DNA from: Ignelater luminosus
Lineage: Eukaryota; Arthropoda; Insecta; Coleoptera; Elateridae
Length of the DNA: 64,000 bases
Direction: 5' to 3'
Assembly (NCBI GenBank): GCA_011009095.1
Contig: VTPC01001013.1
Span: 310,001-374,000 of the forward strand
Shown here: positions 37,778 through 49,679 of the stretch, one piece after another
How positions within the stretch are numbered: the stretch's first letter is position 1
Layout: every line of letters begins with the position of its first letter
Notes under the pieces: generated by a model
The model's input: the letters and a program-made list of their open reading frames with translations, nothing else
Database searches by the model: none
Told to the model about the DNA's origin: nothing
Program-made: the position numbers and the translations under genes

Positions 37778-39696
37778 ATTATATTAAAGCAGGAATAATA
37801 TTAAAGAGAATTAAAATAATAATGAAAAAAAATTATCGGATAATTCCTAAGAAATGAATAAGGTTATTGATATCCATTAAAATAACCCATAAGTTTTAAT
37901 CGTAAGATTGTCTAAAAATACCAGAGATTTACAATCATAAAATTAACTTACAAACAGAATTAATTAATGTACGCAGATTAAACTTAAACTAGGAAAGATA
38001 AAACTACTTTCTAAAAAAAATGAAAAATGTCCATATGTGTAATTGGACAATTAAATATATTAAATATACAAGGATTCTTCAGAAACTAACGAAGCAATCA
38101 ACAAATAAAATTGGCGAAAAGCGAGAACATACACAGCCTAAATACGTACTTTGAGAAGAAAAAACAAGGTTAGATTAAAGATCCAATGAAACACATTCGA
38201 ATCGAAACAAAAAAAAACTACAATTTGTAATTAATGTGGGAGGCATTTGTTTTGGATGTTCGCCTGAAGATCTCAGAGTGACGCACTTCAGAGTCAGGTG
38301 TTTTATTTTTATCTATTTGCCATTTCAACCTAAAACAATTAAATTTCAGACAAATGCTCCTATCTAGAAATGAAGAAAACGAGATAATTTTTGTTATTAG
38401 AATTATGAAAATGGTTTTTTATTTGAAGCAAAAATAAATGTGTTCGAGTCCATTAAAAAGTTTCGGTTAGAAATAATTTATTCTATGTAGAAGGGTTTTG
38501 TAACGTTCTTTTTTTTTAAGATTGATTATTCTTAACATAGATAAATAGTTTTCGGCTAAAAAAATCAAGGCACAACTCTGGAAAATATTTTAAATGGAAT
38601 TCTGACTAAGCAAAAACGGATTTCCCTTATTTTCGAGGTTGTCGATTCCATATACGTTTTGAAACAGTAACTGACCGGTACTTAAGTTATTTAAATGGAA
38701 AAGATGTGTACATACAATAAGGTAAAGGCTTAGACTACGTTTTTGTAGCAGTACTAAACATCACTGTTTGGTGTGTAACATTATATCATCTCCTAAGGTA
38801 TACCAAACCATTAATCAAGGTTTACGCCTGCCTAGGATCATTTATATGAATTTTGACGTTTGAATTAACATTGATTGGCTGCAACTGGCGTTCGACTTTT
38901 CAATTCTTTTTTTATAACACATACATTTTCTAGCACTGTCATTTTCTAAAAGAACAATTAATAGTAAAAAATTTAAAAATTCTAGATATGTGTAATATTT
39001 CATAAATACTAAGTATAGCGGGTAAACGTGTTTAAATTAATGTACAGTTCCTAGAGGATTAATCAGTCAACCTTACACAATGATCGTATAATTGATTAGT
39101 GCAAAGTATGAGTTGTTCTCTCGACCAGTTGGCCTCGTAGCCATCCCCGAGATTCAAATTTCTTACTTTTCATCAATAGTGGAATTCAACATACTTATTT
39201 CATCTTTTAGCCAGAGATAGCAGAACTTTTAAAAAGAAGAAATTCTTATCTACTTGCGGTCATTGTTGTTTTACCTTACAAATGTTTGTTCAATAACTAT
39301 TAAATGAAAGTAAGCAAGAGAAAACGTATTACTGGTTTGCAGTAGTGAAGTCATTTGATTTCAAGAAAAAGTTGATAAAACATTCCTTTTTAATCTTTAT
39401 TATAATTCTTTCAATACATCGAAATGATAAAAAGATAAAAATAATTAATAAAGATTCATCAACAACTTCTTTCTTTGTAACTTTAAATAATAAGGATAAC
39501 GAATAAAAACTTCTGAATAAAGGACGTTGTCCTCTAGAAACATCGTGTTTCTATGTACTGCCGTTGATGAAGATCTAGTTAATAGTTCATGTCAGTATTG
39601 TAATACCCGAAATAGCAGTTTCCAGAAGTAGTAAATAAACAAAAATTCAACTCTAGCAAGTCGGACAAATTTTAAACGTAGGTACCTACACGTTTT
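37778..39696. other. Non-coding stretch
   Basis: AT-rich; no gene, array or mobile element recognised. Confidence 0.5.
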
Positions 39697-40029
39697 ATGT
39701 GTGTATATGGAATTTGTATCTGTAGTCTGAAGTTGCCATGCCAAGTGAGGCTATCGTGGGAAATGACCTTACCTGACCCTGACCTCGAACCAAGAGCAAG
39801 TATGCAGCAAGAGATGAGACCACAATCAAATGCCGTGAAGAATGAAACTGTTAGTAGTGTAGGTGTCTCTCAAAGTACTACAAATTTACTCTCAGTTTTT
39901 AGGAATGTATTAAGGTTGATCGATATTTCGGTCGATGTTACACTTGTATATGTATACATAGTGGTTTTTTTGATTGTGGTAATTACAACTAATAGAAACG
40001 AAGTACCCGTATATGTCACAATGTACTGA
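39697..40029 (+). CDS. Hypothetical open frame, 110 codons, doubtful
   Basis: Starts MCVYGICICSLKLPCQ; the middle (DLEPRASMQQEMRPQSNAVK) is polar and richer in G+C than its surroundings, and the end (LVYVYIVVFLIVVITT) would form one hydrophobic segment. No family is recognised. It lies on the strand opposite svp, in the upstream intron, and the G+C-rich part coincides with a cluster of nuclear-receptor half-sites. A conserved regulatory segment that happens to be open is as likely as a gene. No promoter or polyadenylation evidence was found. Confidence 0.15.
   Translation: MCVYGICICSLKLPCQVRLSWEMTLPDPDLEPRASMQQEMRPQSNAVKNETVSSVGVSQSTTNLLSVFRNVLRLIDISVDVTLVYVYIVVFLIVVITTNRNEVPVYVTMY
39764..39785 (-). 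promoter_or_regulatory. Cluster of three nuclear-receptor half-sites (DR0 plus DR4)
   Basis: On the minus strand the sequence reads AGGTCA (39785-39780), GGGTCA (39779-39774), four bases, AGGTCA (39769-39764). All three match RGGTCA exactly and point the same way. COUP-TF proteins are known to bind direct repeats of this word with varied spacing. It lies in the presumed svp upstream intron, about 6.2 kb upstream of exon A. Confidence 0.55.
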
Positions 40030-43000
40030 CCTAATATTGAATTGACTAGATTTGTAAAATTGTTTGATGTCTTTGAGGAATTTCGAATCACTGCCTTTAC
40101 GCTATGTTATAATATGTGTACGTAAAATGCACGTGTAGGTAACTGCGCTGTTAGTTCACATCCCTTTATTGTACACGAAACTAACACTATACAGTAATAC
40201 CAAACAGGTTTTGCATTCGAATTTTAGTTCTCGACAGCTGTATTATGTGTGTGTCCATGTTTTTCTAAGGTGACTTAACACAGAGAAAAAATTAAATTTG
40301 AAAGTATTTAATTTAGTCACAGTAATATCAAGTTAACGACACAAAACAAAAGAATAGTTTTTAACTTGCTTAATTGTGTTTACTCAATTTTCGAATTAAA
40401 CTTCTAATTATAATCGTTATTTTGTTCTTTATTTATACATACGACGTAATACATGTACCAAAAGTTTCTATACGATATTCTCAAGAAGTCGAAAATAAGA
40501 AAGTTAATGTCATTTTGCATATTAAAACGACAAATCAACGATATTATGACAGAAGCTATTATGAAAGTGTGAAATGTACTTAATTTTAAACGAAAAAAGT
40601 TAGAGAGTAGTACAAGAATACATTAATTAATCAAAGACAACAATAACATACAAGAAATCTGAAAGCAACATGTGCTTTTGAATGTCAGGATGATCCGAAA
40701 TATCTTTTATAAATAACTAACATCTCTTTTAGCATTCATAACATGTACAAAACAAAAAAAACTATCATTAAAGAAAAGGTAAAGTTCTGAAACGAAAGAT
40801 TATGCAGTTTGGATTTAATTAAAACAACCTTGTTGATTCCATATAATAAATTTGAAGAATAAACAAAAGATCAAATAGTGGTTTCGCAAGAAACATACGA
40901 GAGTTGTACAAAAAATCTTAGAAATAAAAACGAGACAAAAAAGAATCTTTTACTGTCCCGACGGACAATGACTATTAATAGAAGAGCAGTTTTTAATTTT
41001 CTAAATCGGCGTTAATCAATTTTTCGTGATTTATGTAAAATATGTCCAAAAATCTTTTGGGAGAAATCCAAAAATTGAATTAATAAATGGCCAAAAAGAA
41101 TTCTCAAATTAAATTTCGCAGACTAACTACATCCGTCTAACCGTCTGACCTCTACATATCACGAAAGATCGACTATCTAAACCTTTTCTGATCATTTTAG
41201 ATTTAACTAAAGTTTTCTAGGGCGATAGATCAACAATCTCCAAGGAAATCGTTCAATCGTCTAACCCTGAGATGAACAAACTTAAATAAATTGCCTTATT
41301 CAGACCAAATTCAACCCGGTGCCCAAATGTGCTCGCCACTACTCTAATCTGTATATGCCAATTGTTATAGAATTCTTGATATTGGTGACTTGTAGAGGTT
41401 AAAGGTTTTTGAGGGTAATGTCCGTAAGGTCAAGATATATTACCTTCGAGGTTTAAATTAAATCTAACGAGACTCACTTTAATCTCTAATTTAAGAAACA
41501 TAAACATTGTTCAAGGGATCTATCACTTTACAAAATTTGAACCCGTTTATAAAACGTTATCTCAAAACATTTCTGTCTTTAGAAAGTTCCATGATTCAGG
41601 ATAATTCTCACTGTATCTACTTTAGTATATAGTTTTGATCGTCTGTGCACTACAAATCTCGATATCAAAAACACCAACGCAATTCTCCGACTAACGGTCG
41701 TTGAATCCAGGTCTCTTTTATGCAAGCTCTTGCAACGACAAACTTTTGGTTTAGTAAGTTCAACTTATAAACTCTGCACACAGACTGGAAGACGTCTTTA
41801 GACACATTCCCTCCGTCTGCTTTTAGGATTCTCCTAACATTGCTTTCTTCAATATTATCTATACTTTCTATCTTTTGCTGATATCTGGTTTAGTTTCACA
41901 GACTCAACTAGGTTCCAAAGAAATTGCTGTCGCTTTGGAATTTCCTCTTTTGCATTTTTTGCACACTAAACGTAGTAGTTTTTTTCCAACTTTTTCTAAG
42001 GGTACGTCTTCTCTATAACTACTGTTGCTGTTCTGTTCCATAACAGAAACAAAACCGATTGTGATTATGATAAAGTGTGTAGATCTTGATATTTTTCCTC
42101 AATTTTAGTTATTCGTCCCAGCACTCAAAACCTATCGGACTCATACCATCCAACACGACAAGGCTGAATTCAATAACTATCTAGCCTGTTTCATATTTGG
42201 GAGATCCAAGATGCAAAACGCCTTCATTTTTCGCCAAACACAGAACAACACTCTCTTGAGATTTTTCTCTGTTGAACAGCTTTTGACTAAGACTCATACA
42301 CTACACTTCGACACTAGTATACACATCCAAATGCCGTTTTATCCTTTCAATATCTAAAAATTGATGTTAAGTAATATAATCTAATTATGAGACATTTCTA
42401 CGTTAACCGTCTCATGATCAGAAAGTCTACAATCTGTCCTAATCATCGTTATCAAGAGAAATCAGATAAGAATTCAGTAATTACTTTAAAGTTTCAATCT
42501 TACTATCATTGAAGATAGTTGTAAACAATTTCAGAAAGTTTACAAACTGAATTTCATATTCATATTAATAATTAAGTTAAATAACTAACAACAAAATTAA
42601 TGAGTCACACAGTATTAGTTAACAAAACACTTTGTGACCCAAAGAAAAAAGTCTAGACATCAAAATATCTATCTTTAGGCTAAGAGAACGATTGTGTTTT
42701 TTTCTATTACTTCTATTATAAAGCTATTGGAAGAATCACAAAACGTCAATTGAGTAGAACTACAGGATACTACTCAGCCAAATAATAGGATTGCATACAT
42801 AACGATTATAACAGAATTAAGCAAAAATTCAATTGGGAAATGAAGAAGGCAAATCAAGCTTTAATAAGATTTTCATATACTTAACCAGAACAAAAATTAC
42901 AAACATTTAGGAACCCATAGGGTGTTCGCTGATTTGGGAAAAGTAACCCAATAAAAGCATTTTGATAAAAAAAAGTTTGAATGCTGCAACCAATAGGGTA

Positions 43001-46000
43001 AATGATATTATTTACAATACATTAAAGGCTGAACTTGAAAGGTAAAAATTAATAGAAGTAGACAAAGCAAATGTTCAAAGGTTATATAGGTCTCAAAAGA
43101 AATAGTAAAAAGATAGATGAATATAAGATAAACAACAGTCCAAATTATAGGCATATGTTCAGAACAAAGAAACTTCTATAACTAAAGATTGTTACATACC
43201 AGTACCTGTCAACCAAGAAACTGAAACAAAAAAGACAGATTCAATAATATAAACAAATAATAAAAAAGGTTACAAAGAAAAATTCCAGGAATAATATCTT
43301 TCTACAAAGATCTGTTTTGACTAAAGCCTATTTATATAATTAAAAGAAAGAAAAGTTTTATTGAATAAAGGACAACAACGAGGAATAGAAGACTAAATTG
43401 GTCTTAGCTTAATAAAAGGCTTGCGTTAGCCGAATCTCTATAGTCAATCTTTCACTGTTTACGCATTTTATTTTGAGAAACTAAAGGCAAAGCGTAAGGT
43501 TGACCAAGACTTCAATCTGGAGCTTTAAGATTCACAAAAAATGGATTGTTGGCAAAGAAACTGTTTTAGAATTATGTTCAAAGTACAACGTGAACAAAGA
43601 ATGAATTGTCTCATACATGTACCAATAGATATTTCCGATATCATCAATGCCAAACAAAAAAGTCGCGCTACTACTATCGTTCTATTGTTCTTGGTTTTTG
43701 AGGTCAGCTTTGATGCTGACGCTGATGCTTTGAGCTTTAAATAGATCATGTATTCTTTTCTTGGGAAAGCTAAAAAGTTACGATACCGAGTCTAAGTTTC
43801 AAGAAAAATCTTTTATGAATCAAACGACGCAATCACGGATGTAGGATACTTCGAAGTTAAAGTTATCGGTTCTAGACTAACAATACTGATATTAAAAATA
43901 ATATTACTACGCATTATCTAACATATGAAGATCGGGTTATCAATAGCGTTAGTTAAAATAGTTTCAAAGTATCTCAGAGGGTCCCTCACTGTCCAAAAAT
44001 GCCAATTTTGGCAGTACTTTGGTACTTTCGTAATCCTGACAAAAACTGTCTTCTATATTCTTCATAGCTACTTACAACTTCATTAAGCAGTGCTACTAAA
44101 TTTAATGCAAGAGTCTCTCATTGGTAGACGCGAGTGTACAAAACCTTGACAGGACTTAAAGCAGTGTTTGGCAAGAACCTGATAGTTCTTTGCCGGATCT
44201 AGCAATAACTGGCAGGATTTAGTGGTATTAAGCACCAAAAGTACTGCCAGATTTATTTGGTCCATTTTGTTCTCATTTAATCAAATTCAAAGAACGCCAT
44301 TTTATTACCTATTACTAACTCACTGGATTTTATATCAAAAAAATTTAAATCAAAGATATTTCTTTACATTATCTGCTAAGGAAGTTATTGTGCTACTGAT
44401 GTGAAGACTTATGTAAGCTACATCTTCCTTCACTATGAAATAAACTTTGTCCCCACTTGCCTAAAGTGACCAGCAAGGTAGGAATCCTTGAACGGTAACT
44501 ATAGCTTTGCTTACTTGCAACAAACTTGTTCGGGTTAATTTGAACTTTCGTGCTAATACAAAAGATGGAATAAATGTTACGTTTACATCTTGTTGTGGGC
44601 GTAAGCATATTTCTAATCCCACTAATGTTAAATCTGATGCCAGCGGCATTTAAAACAAACATTTGAAATATGTAAGTTCCAGTTACACCTCTGTTGTCAA
44701 AACCAAGACAAAATATTTCTGATACCAAACAAGAAAGTTGACTTTGAAAATTAGAACCCTAATCTAACCTAAATTCAGGTATATTCTATATGCTTGGAAC
44801 TGTGGGACCCTTTTAAGTGCGGAATCCAAAACATTTATCCCTTGAGAGAAGAATTCAAAACATTTTAAAAATAAATTTCGACTCGGCTCAAACTTAAAGC
44901 GCAACTCAAAACTCAAAAACTATTTCCGGAACAAGGCCCTAGCTACTGGACATCTCGTTCTTCTTTAACTGAAGACTAATGCTAGTTGTTAAAAGAAACC
45001 AAAATTGTTTTCCTGAGCCAAAAACAGTTTCATTTATAGCTTGAATTTTTTGGGATAGAAGCCAGTAAAACTTTCAGTTTTACGCCACAGTGGAATAAAA
45101 ACGCCCAATACCATAAAGAAGATTTTTCCAATTTAATAGTTTCTGAGGTTAGATCAATAACAAATCTTGCTACATCAAGTATATAAATTCCAGTGATGTA
45201 ATTTTAGATATGGGGACATCAAGTATATGCTATACTTACAAGAGAAGGTTACAGTCATTTAATTCCAAATTGTTGTGCACTTTTGCAAAGAGAATTCAAA
45301 GAAAAAACGAAAAAAGTTTTTTACCCAGACAGATTAAATGATCAAACGTCGTATTCGGGTCAAAAAGGATCGGTTTGAAAGTATTTGGCAAAATGGCAAG
45401 GGTGTTTTAGTCATCACGTTCTAAACCTTTATTTTTCAATACTCAACTGCCTGATTTTTATGGGTATTGAGTCTTTACGAATCCGTAAGTTCTTACAGTT
45501 CCCAAGTTTCCAGTTTCTTGAAAATTTTTGAATTCACAAGAACCGCAGGGACCTTGCAGACTTGAGGGTCTTCAGATCCCACAGCAGTTGGATCAGATGC
45601 TATGGTTGCTTTGCTACTTCGATAATTACGGCTGAGGAGGCTTTTGGGCAAACAAGAATTAATGAGAAAGATTGTAAAAATTGAATAATTTTGTATATTA
45701 AGGGGCTCCGGAAAAAATATGTTTCAGACCCCCAAAAGTATCGATCTGCCACTGACTAAAACTAGAGTGATTTATTAAGGAATCTCATTTGACACATTTT
45801 CAGTTTGAAAATCACTAGAAATTTTTGCAATTATGGGTTTTTAAACAAAAGCAAGAATTTTCTATACTCAATAGAAGGCACTTCCAAAAATTCTAGTTTA
45901 GCTAGACTTCCTCATATAAGATCAATTTTAAAGGGCATCCTAAAGATAAAGTGAAACTGAAACAGGGACACACCATAGTAAGGAAAAGAAAAAAAAAGAA

Positions 46001-46374
46001 ACTCAAAGATGATTGAGAATATAAAATAATAGCCCACTTTCACAACATATTTGTACACACATGTAAACAGGCAAATTATTGCTGTCAAAAAGAACGTATT
46101 TAACTTCCAGCGTTTTTTATTATGTTAGTACTAGTAAGGAAAAACATCGAGGCAGTAGAATACTAAGATCTGTCTCGACCTCATACATATAATGCATGTA
46201 GCTGTACGACGTGTGTCAAACTAATATGTTTACGAGTGTGCCAAATCACATTTTCAAGAATGACGTACTAAAAATCACATTCAACATTGTGGTGCGTCTA
46301 CACTTCAATATCTATAAAAAAAGTAATTTTAACAATTGTATAGTCTACATCGGATTAAATTGTTAATATCAAAT
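40030..46374. other. Non-coding stretch
   Basis: No gene recognised. The part around 41600-42350 is somewhat richer in G+C and its minus strand has a fairly open frame (including the words NEGVLHLGSPKYETG and GMSPIGFECWDE near 42130-42250), but I do not recognise a family. A minus-strand frame of 111 codons at 44393-44728 is also unrecognised. Confidence 0.4.
45700..45765 (-). repeat. Possible dispersed-repeat end (CAGTGGCAGATCG)
   Basis: Minus strand reads CAGTGGCAGATCGATACTTT, then GGGGGTCTGAAAC and CCGGAGCCCC. The CAGTGGC start with G- and C-runs recalls the ends of many decayed insect repeats and resembles 4445-4515. Family not identified. Confidence 0.3.
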
Positions 46375-46390
46375 GGGTCACGATGGGTCA
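46375..46390 (+). promoter_or_regulatory. Nuclear-receptor direct repeat DR4
   Basis: GGGTCA (46375-46380), CGAT, GGGTCA (46385-46390): two exact RGGTCA half-sites in tandem with a four-base spacer. It lies in the presumed svp upstream intron, four bases from a duplicated 11-mer that brackets an (AAT)n tract. Confidence 0.5.
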
Positions 46391-46393
46391 AAC

Positions 46394-46436
46394 AATATCT
46401 TAAGAAATATAATAATAATAATAATAATATCTTAAG
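46394..46436 (+). repeat. (AAT)n microsatellite bracketed by an 11-bp direct repeat
   Basis: AATATCTTAAG at 46394-46404 and again at 46426-46436, with ATAATAATAATAATAATAAT between them. The bracketing copies are identical. Confidence 0.85.
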
Positions 46437-49320
46437 TTTCTAGGAAATAATTTATCGAAATGCTATAATAAAATTCACGCAAGAATAAAAAGCAATAATA
46501 ATAAAATATTAACATTTTATGTTTAAATTTACAAAATGACTCGATTCCTTTTGAGTATTAATCATTTATTGACGATATTTGAAAACTCTTTGAAAAAAAC
46601 AAAAGATAATATTCTCTGAAATGATTTTATTGTAAACGAATGAAAGAAACAAAGGTTAAAAACAAGAGAGTGCCGTCATCACTGTTATGAATTATTACAA
46701 ATTTGTTTTAACAGAGAAATACTCATCTTTAAATAATTATCAAATTAAAATTGCGAATCATTTTATTATACGCTGATACACGAATTAAACAAATAAGATA
46801 TTATTGTTGCAAAATGCAATAAACAATTCAAGCAGTAAACATTCTCATCTAATCAAAACGGCGTTACACACTAAAATAGGACAAAATGAATTCTTTTCAT
46901 CTGCTTAGTGCCACTACCATACAAATCGTTTCTAAAAATTAAAAGAAATCTTATAATAAAGCTTTTAGCATCATCATATTATATTTGTTTTCATCATAAA
47001 GGTCTTAATAGGTCAGACTTACAAGATAACAACCAAGTGAAGTATCCAGATAAGGTTGGTAACAAAAGTAAAAAAAGCAAATGATGAAACAGTAGAATTT
47101 ATAATTAAACGCACCAAGGAAAGGAAAATACTGTTTAGCACCAAATTACTGATAATTTTTTTGTACTTAAATGGAATTTTCCATTAAGTAAGTACTTTCA
47201 AAAAAATACCAAAACTTATAATAATAGTTAAGTTATATGGTTTCACTTATGAATGTTATTTATAACAATGTGTTAAGGTTAAAACGTCATCATTCAGTTT
47301 ATTTTTACTTTCTCTTAGAAGTATTACATTTTTTCCCAAAAAATGTGAAGTTTTTGATAAATTATTTCATTTCTAGATCTCCTCAGTTTGAAATTAAATC
47401 TTTACAAAAAATATTGCGTGATCTACCTATGAACAAACAGTAAAAAAAAACAAATGAACTTTTAAACAGTTTTCTTTTCAATTTTTTCTCTTTAAACTGT
47501 CAATACTACAATTTTCAAGAGAAGAGAAAATATATTAAAGTAAAAAGGATAACATGTGGAGGTGTTGAATTGTATGTAGGAAGAAAAGCAACTGGCAATA
47601 ACTTCTTCCGAATTACAATCTTCAGCTTCCGACATTATTTTATATGATGTAAGGTAAGAGAAAATCGCGTAGGTGTTACACACGAGTTTATTTCTTATTA
47701 ACGTTGCCTTAATGAAATTTATCAAAAACGTTTTAAATTCTCTTACAAGAAAAGCTAATTAGACGCAAAAAAATCAAAACGAAAATGAATCCGGATTGAA
47801 CGGTATCAAAATTAATCGGTTACGTTGACTTGTCCGTCATCATAGGAAGTTTCCTCGAGAGTATCCAGACCGCTATCATATGCTATGAAAACCAGAGCCA
47901 ACTGACATTATCTTCATTTTTTATCATTTTTTCCAACTACCCTAGATGCTTCAACACTCAAGAGTTGCTCTGTGTAATTTTCTGGAGGTCAAACTTCTAT
48001 AGCTTTCATAATAATACGCGTCTTTTGTGCAAAAGAATTCTTGACTGCAAAATAAATGTTTCACTGCCTCAGTCTATCAGTACTGTCACTGCGGTTACAC
48101 GTTATTTATTGCTTTATGTTTTAGAGCAATAAAATATTTTCAACTAAAGGCTCTACATTAAATAGATTTATCACTTCTTTTTTCTCTTTGTTAGTCTATC
48201 AATTTGGAGATTGATCCACTGTCAAGAATTTCTTCCAAAAACCCGAGATCTTATTTTTTTGATGTCCATCTTCTTTTTCTTTTATTTCAAAATGAAACCG
48301 TTCGCTGAGCCTGTCTCATTGTATCTTATTCCTGACATATCTTCCAGGATTCCCAAAAAATTTCATCAAGGCATTGTTCTTCTGTTATCTTGCGCGTCTT
48401 TGTTTAAAATAATAATACAGATATTTATTTGGATATTCTTAACAGTAAAATTGTTTGTTAACTACGCTATTGTAATAGATTTTAGTCCAATTATTAATTT
48501 GCAAACTGAATTACTACTGTCTTAATTTTCCTTTCCTACTACTGTAATCAGAATAATCATTAAAAGACAATTATACCTACAGAAGATGTAGGGTACGAAA
48601 AAGACAGTTAGACCCACAAAAAAAAGAACATTTATCTAATCTACAGCATTACAGTGTCTCAACTGAAGTGTAAACATCAATCAATCAGTAGCAACTAGTT
48701 ACTAAAACCACACAGAATACTGTAAAAACACAAAGCAATGCTTCAAGATATGGATATGGTTTCATACCCAGCAAATATTCTTGAATTAATATCATCTCCA
48801 TTTCAATTATGTCATAGACGACGCCAAAATGTGATGAAGAATTAGAAATTAACTGTAATTGTCTCTGGCTTTGAAAAACCCAAGCAACCAACTTCTAAAC
48901 GCTTGGGATAAGTAATTCTTTCACTACTAAAATCTACACTTTTCAGCAAGACAGCAGTTACATCCATACCGCTTACTTGATAAAACCGGTTAAAGTTCAA
49001 AACTGGTCTTACATTGTGTCTTGTTCTAATCGAAGCATCATATAAACATTATGGAAGATCACGTAAAGGAACTTACTTTAAGAAAAATTCCAAGGTAGTA
49101 TTTAAACACGTTGGCGTTGCTTTGTATTGTTACCACCGGTTTTTGCTATTGGTAAATTTTTAAGTTTTTCAACAGTTGAAAATTTTTTTCCAAAAGGTTA
49201 AAGAGTCCCTACAGTCTACAACAACAAAATCAAAGCAACAAGCTACATTCTCCGTGACTGTGATGTTGCATTAAGTTAGCCAAGTAGTTATAAATACAAG
49301 ATTTCGGAACAAAACAAACA
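46437..49320. other. Non-coding stretch
   Basis: No gene recognised. Two plus-strand frames of about 100 codons (47830-48132 and 48211-48525) are F, I and L-rich, lack any recognisable motif and are the kind of frame that AT-rich DNA yields by chance. Confidence 0.45.
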
Positions 49321-49448
49321 CACCAGAGGTCTGTACGGATCGAAGTTCGGGTCCGGGTTGGACCGGGCCTCAGTTTAAAAATTTATCGAACATTTCGGGC
49401 CTACGTCCGCTTAATCGGGCCATTCGGGCTTCTTAAGCCGCGCGATCT

Positions 49449-49640
49449 TGTCGGGTTTGTCGAGTCGTTGGTGCCTCTCGGACGCATCAGGCCATATGGG
49501 TTTGTTGGGCGTTTCGGACTTTTTGGCCCTTCGGGCTTTTCGGGTCTGTCGAACCGTTCGGACCTCTCAGGTCGTTTGAGCTTCTCGGATCGTTTGGGCC
49601 TCTCGATCCTGTTGAGCCGCGTCAAGTTTGTCTTCAGTCG
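49449..49640 (+). repeat. 9-bp minisatellite, about 21 units, G+C-rich
   Basis: Successive nonamers such as TTCGGGCTT, TTCGGGTCT, GTCGAACCG, TTCGGACCT, CTCAGGTCG, TTTGAGCTT, CTCGGATCG, TTTGGGCCT and CTCGATCCT stay in perfect 9-base register. The consensus is close to (C/T)TCGGGCCT. Flanks out to about 49340 and 49665 contain further GGGCC words. The 124-codon minus-strand frame (49401-49775), with RPKRSEKLK- and RPERSERFD-like 9-residue steps (27 bases), is a by-product of the repeat. Confidence 0.85.
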
Positions 49641-49679
49641 GGCCGGGCCTGGAAATTTCAGCCCGTGAAGGGCTTTAAA

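Noticed and set aside
41600-42350. Fairly open minus-strand segment with higher G+C
   Set aside because: I looked for a transposase or polymerase signature and found none; recorded only as unrecognised.
44393-44728. Minus-strand frame of 111 codons
   Set aside because: No recognisable motif, no splice or promoter context, and overlapped by other frames; treated as chance.
47830-48525. Two adjacent plus-strand frames of about 100 codons
   Set aside because: Hydrophobic, AT-driven composition and no family resemblance; the opposite strand gave no coherent mobile-element protein either.
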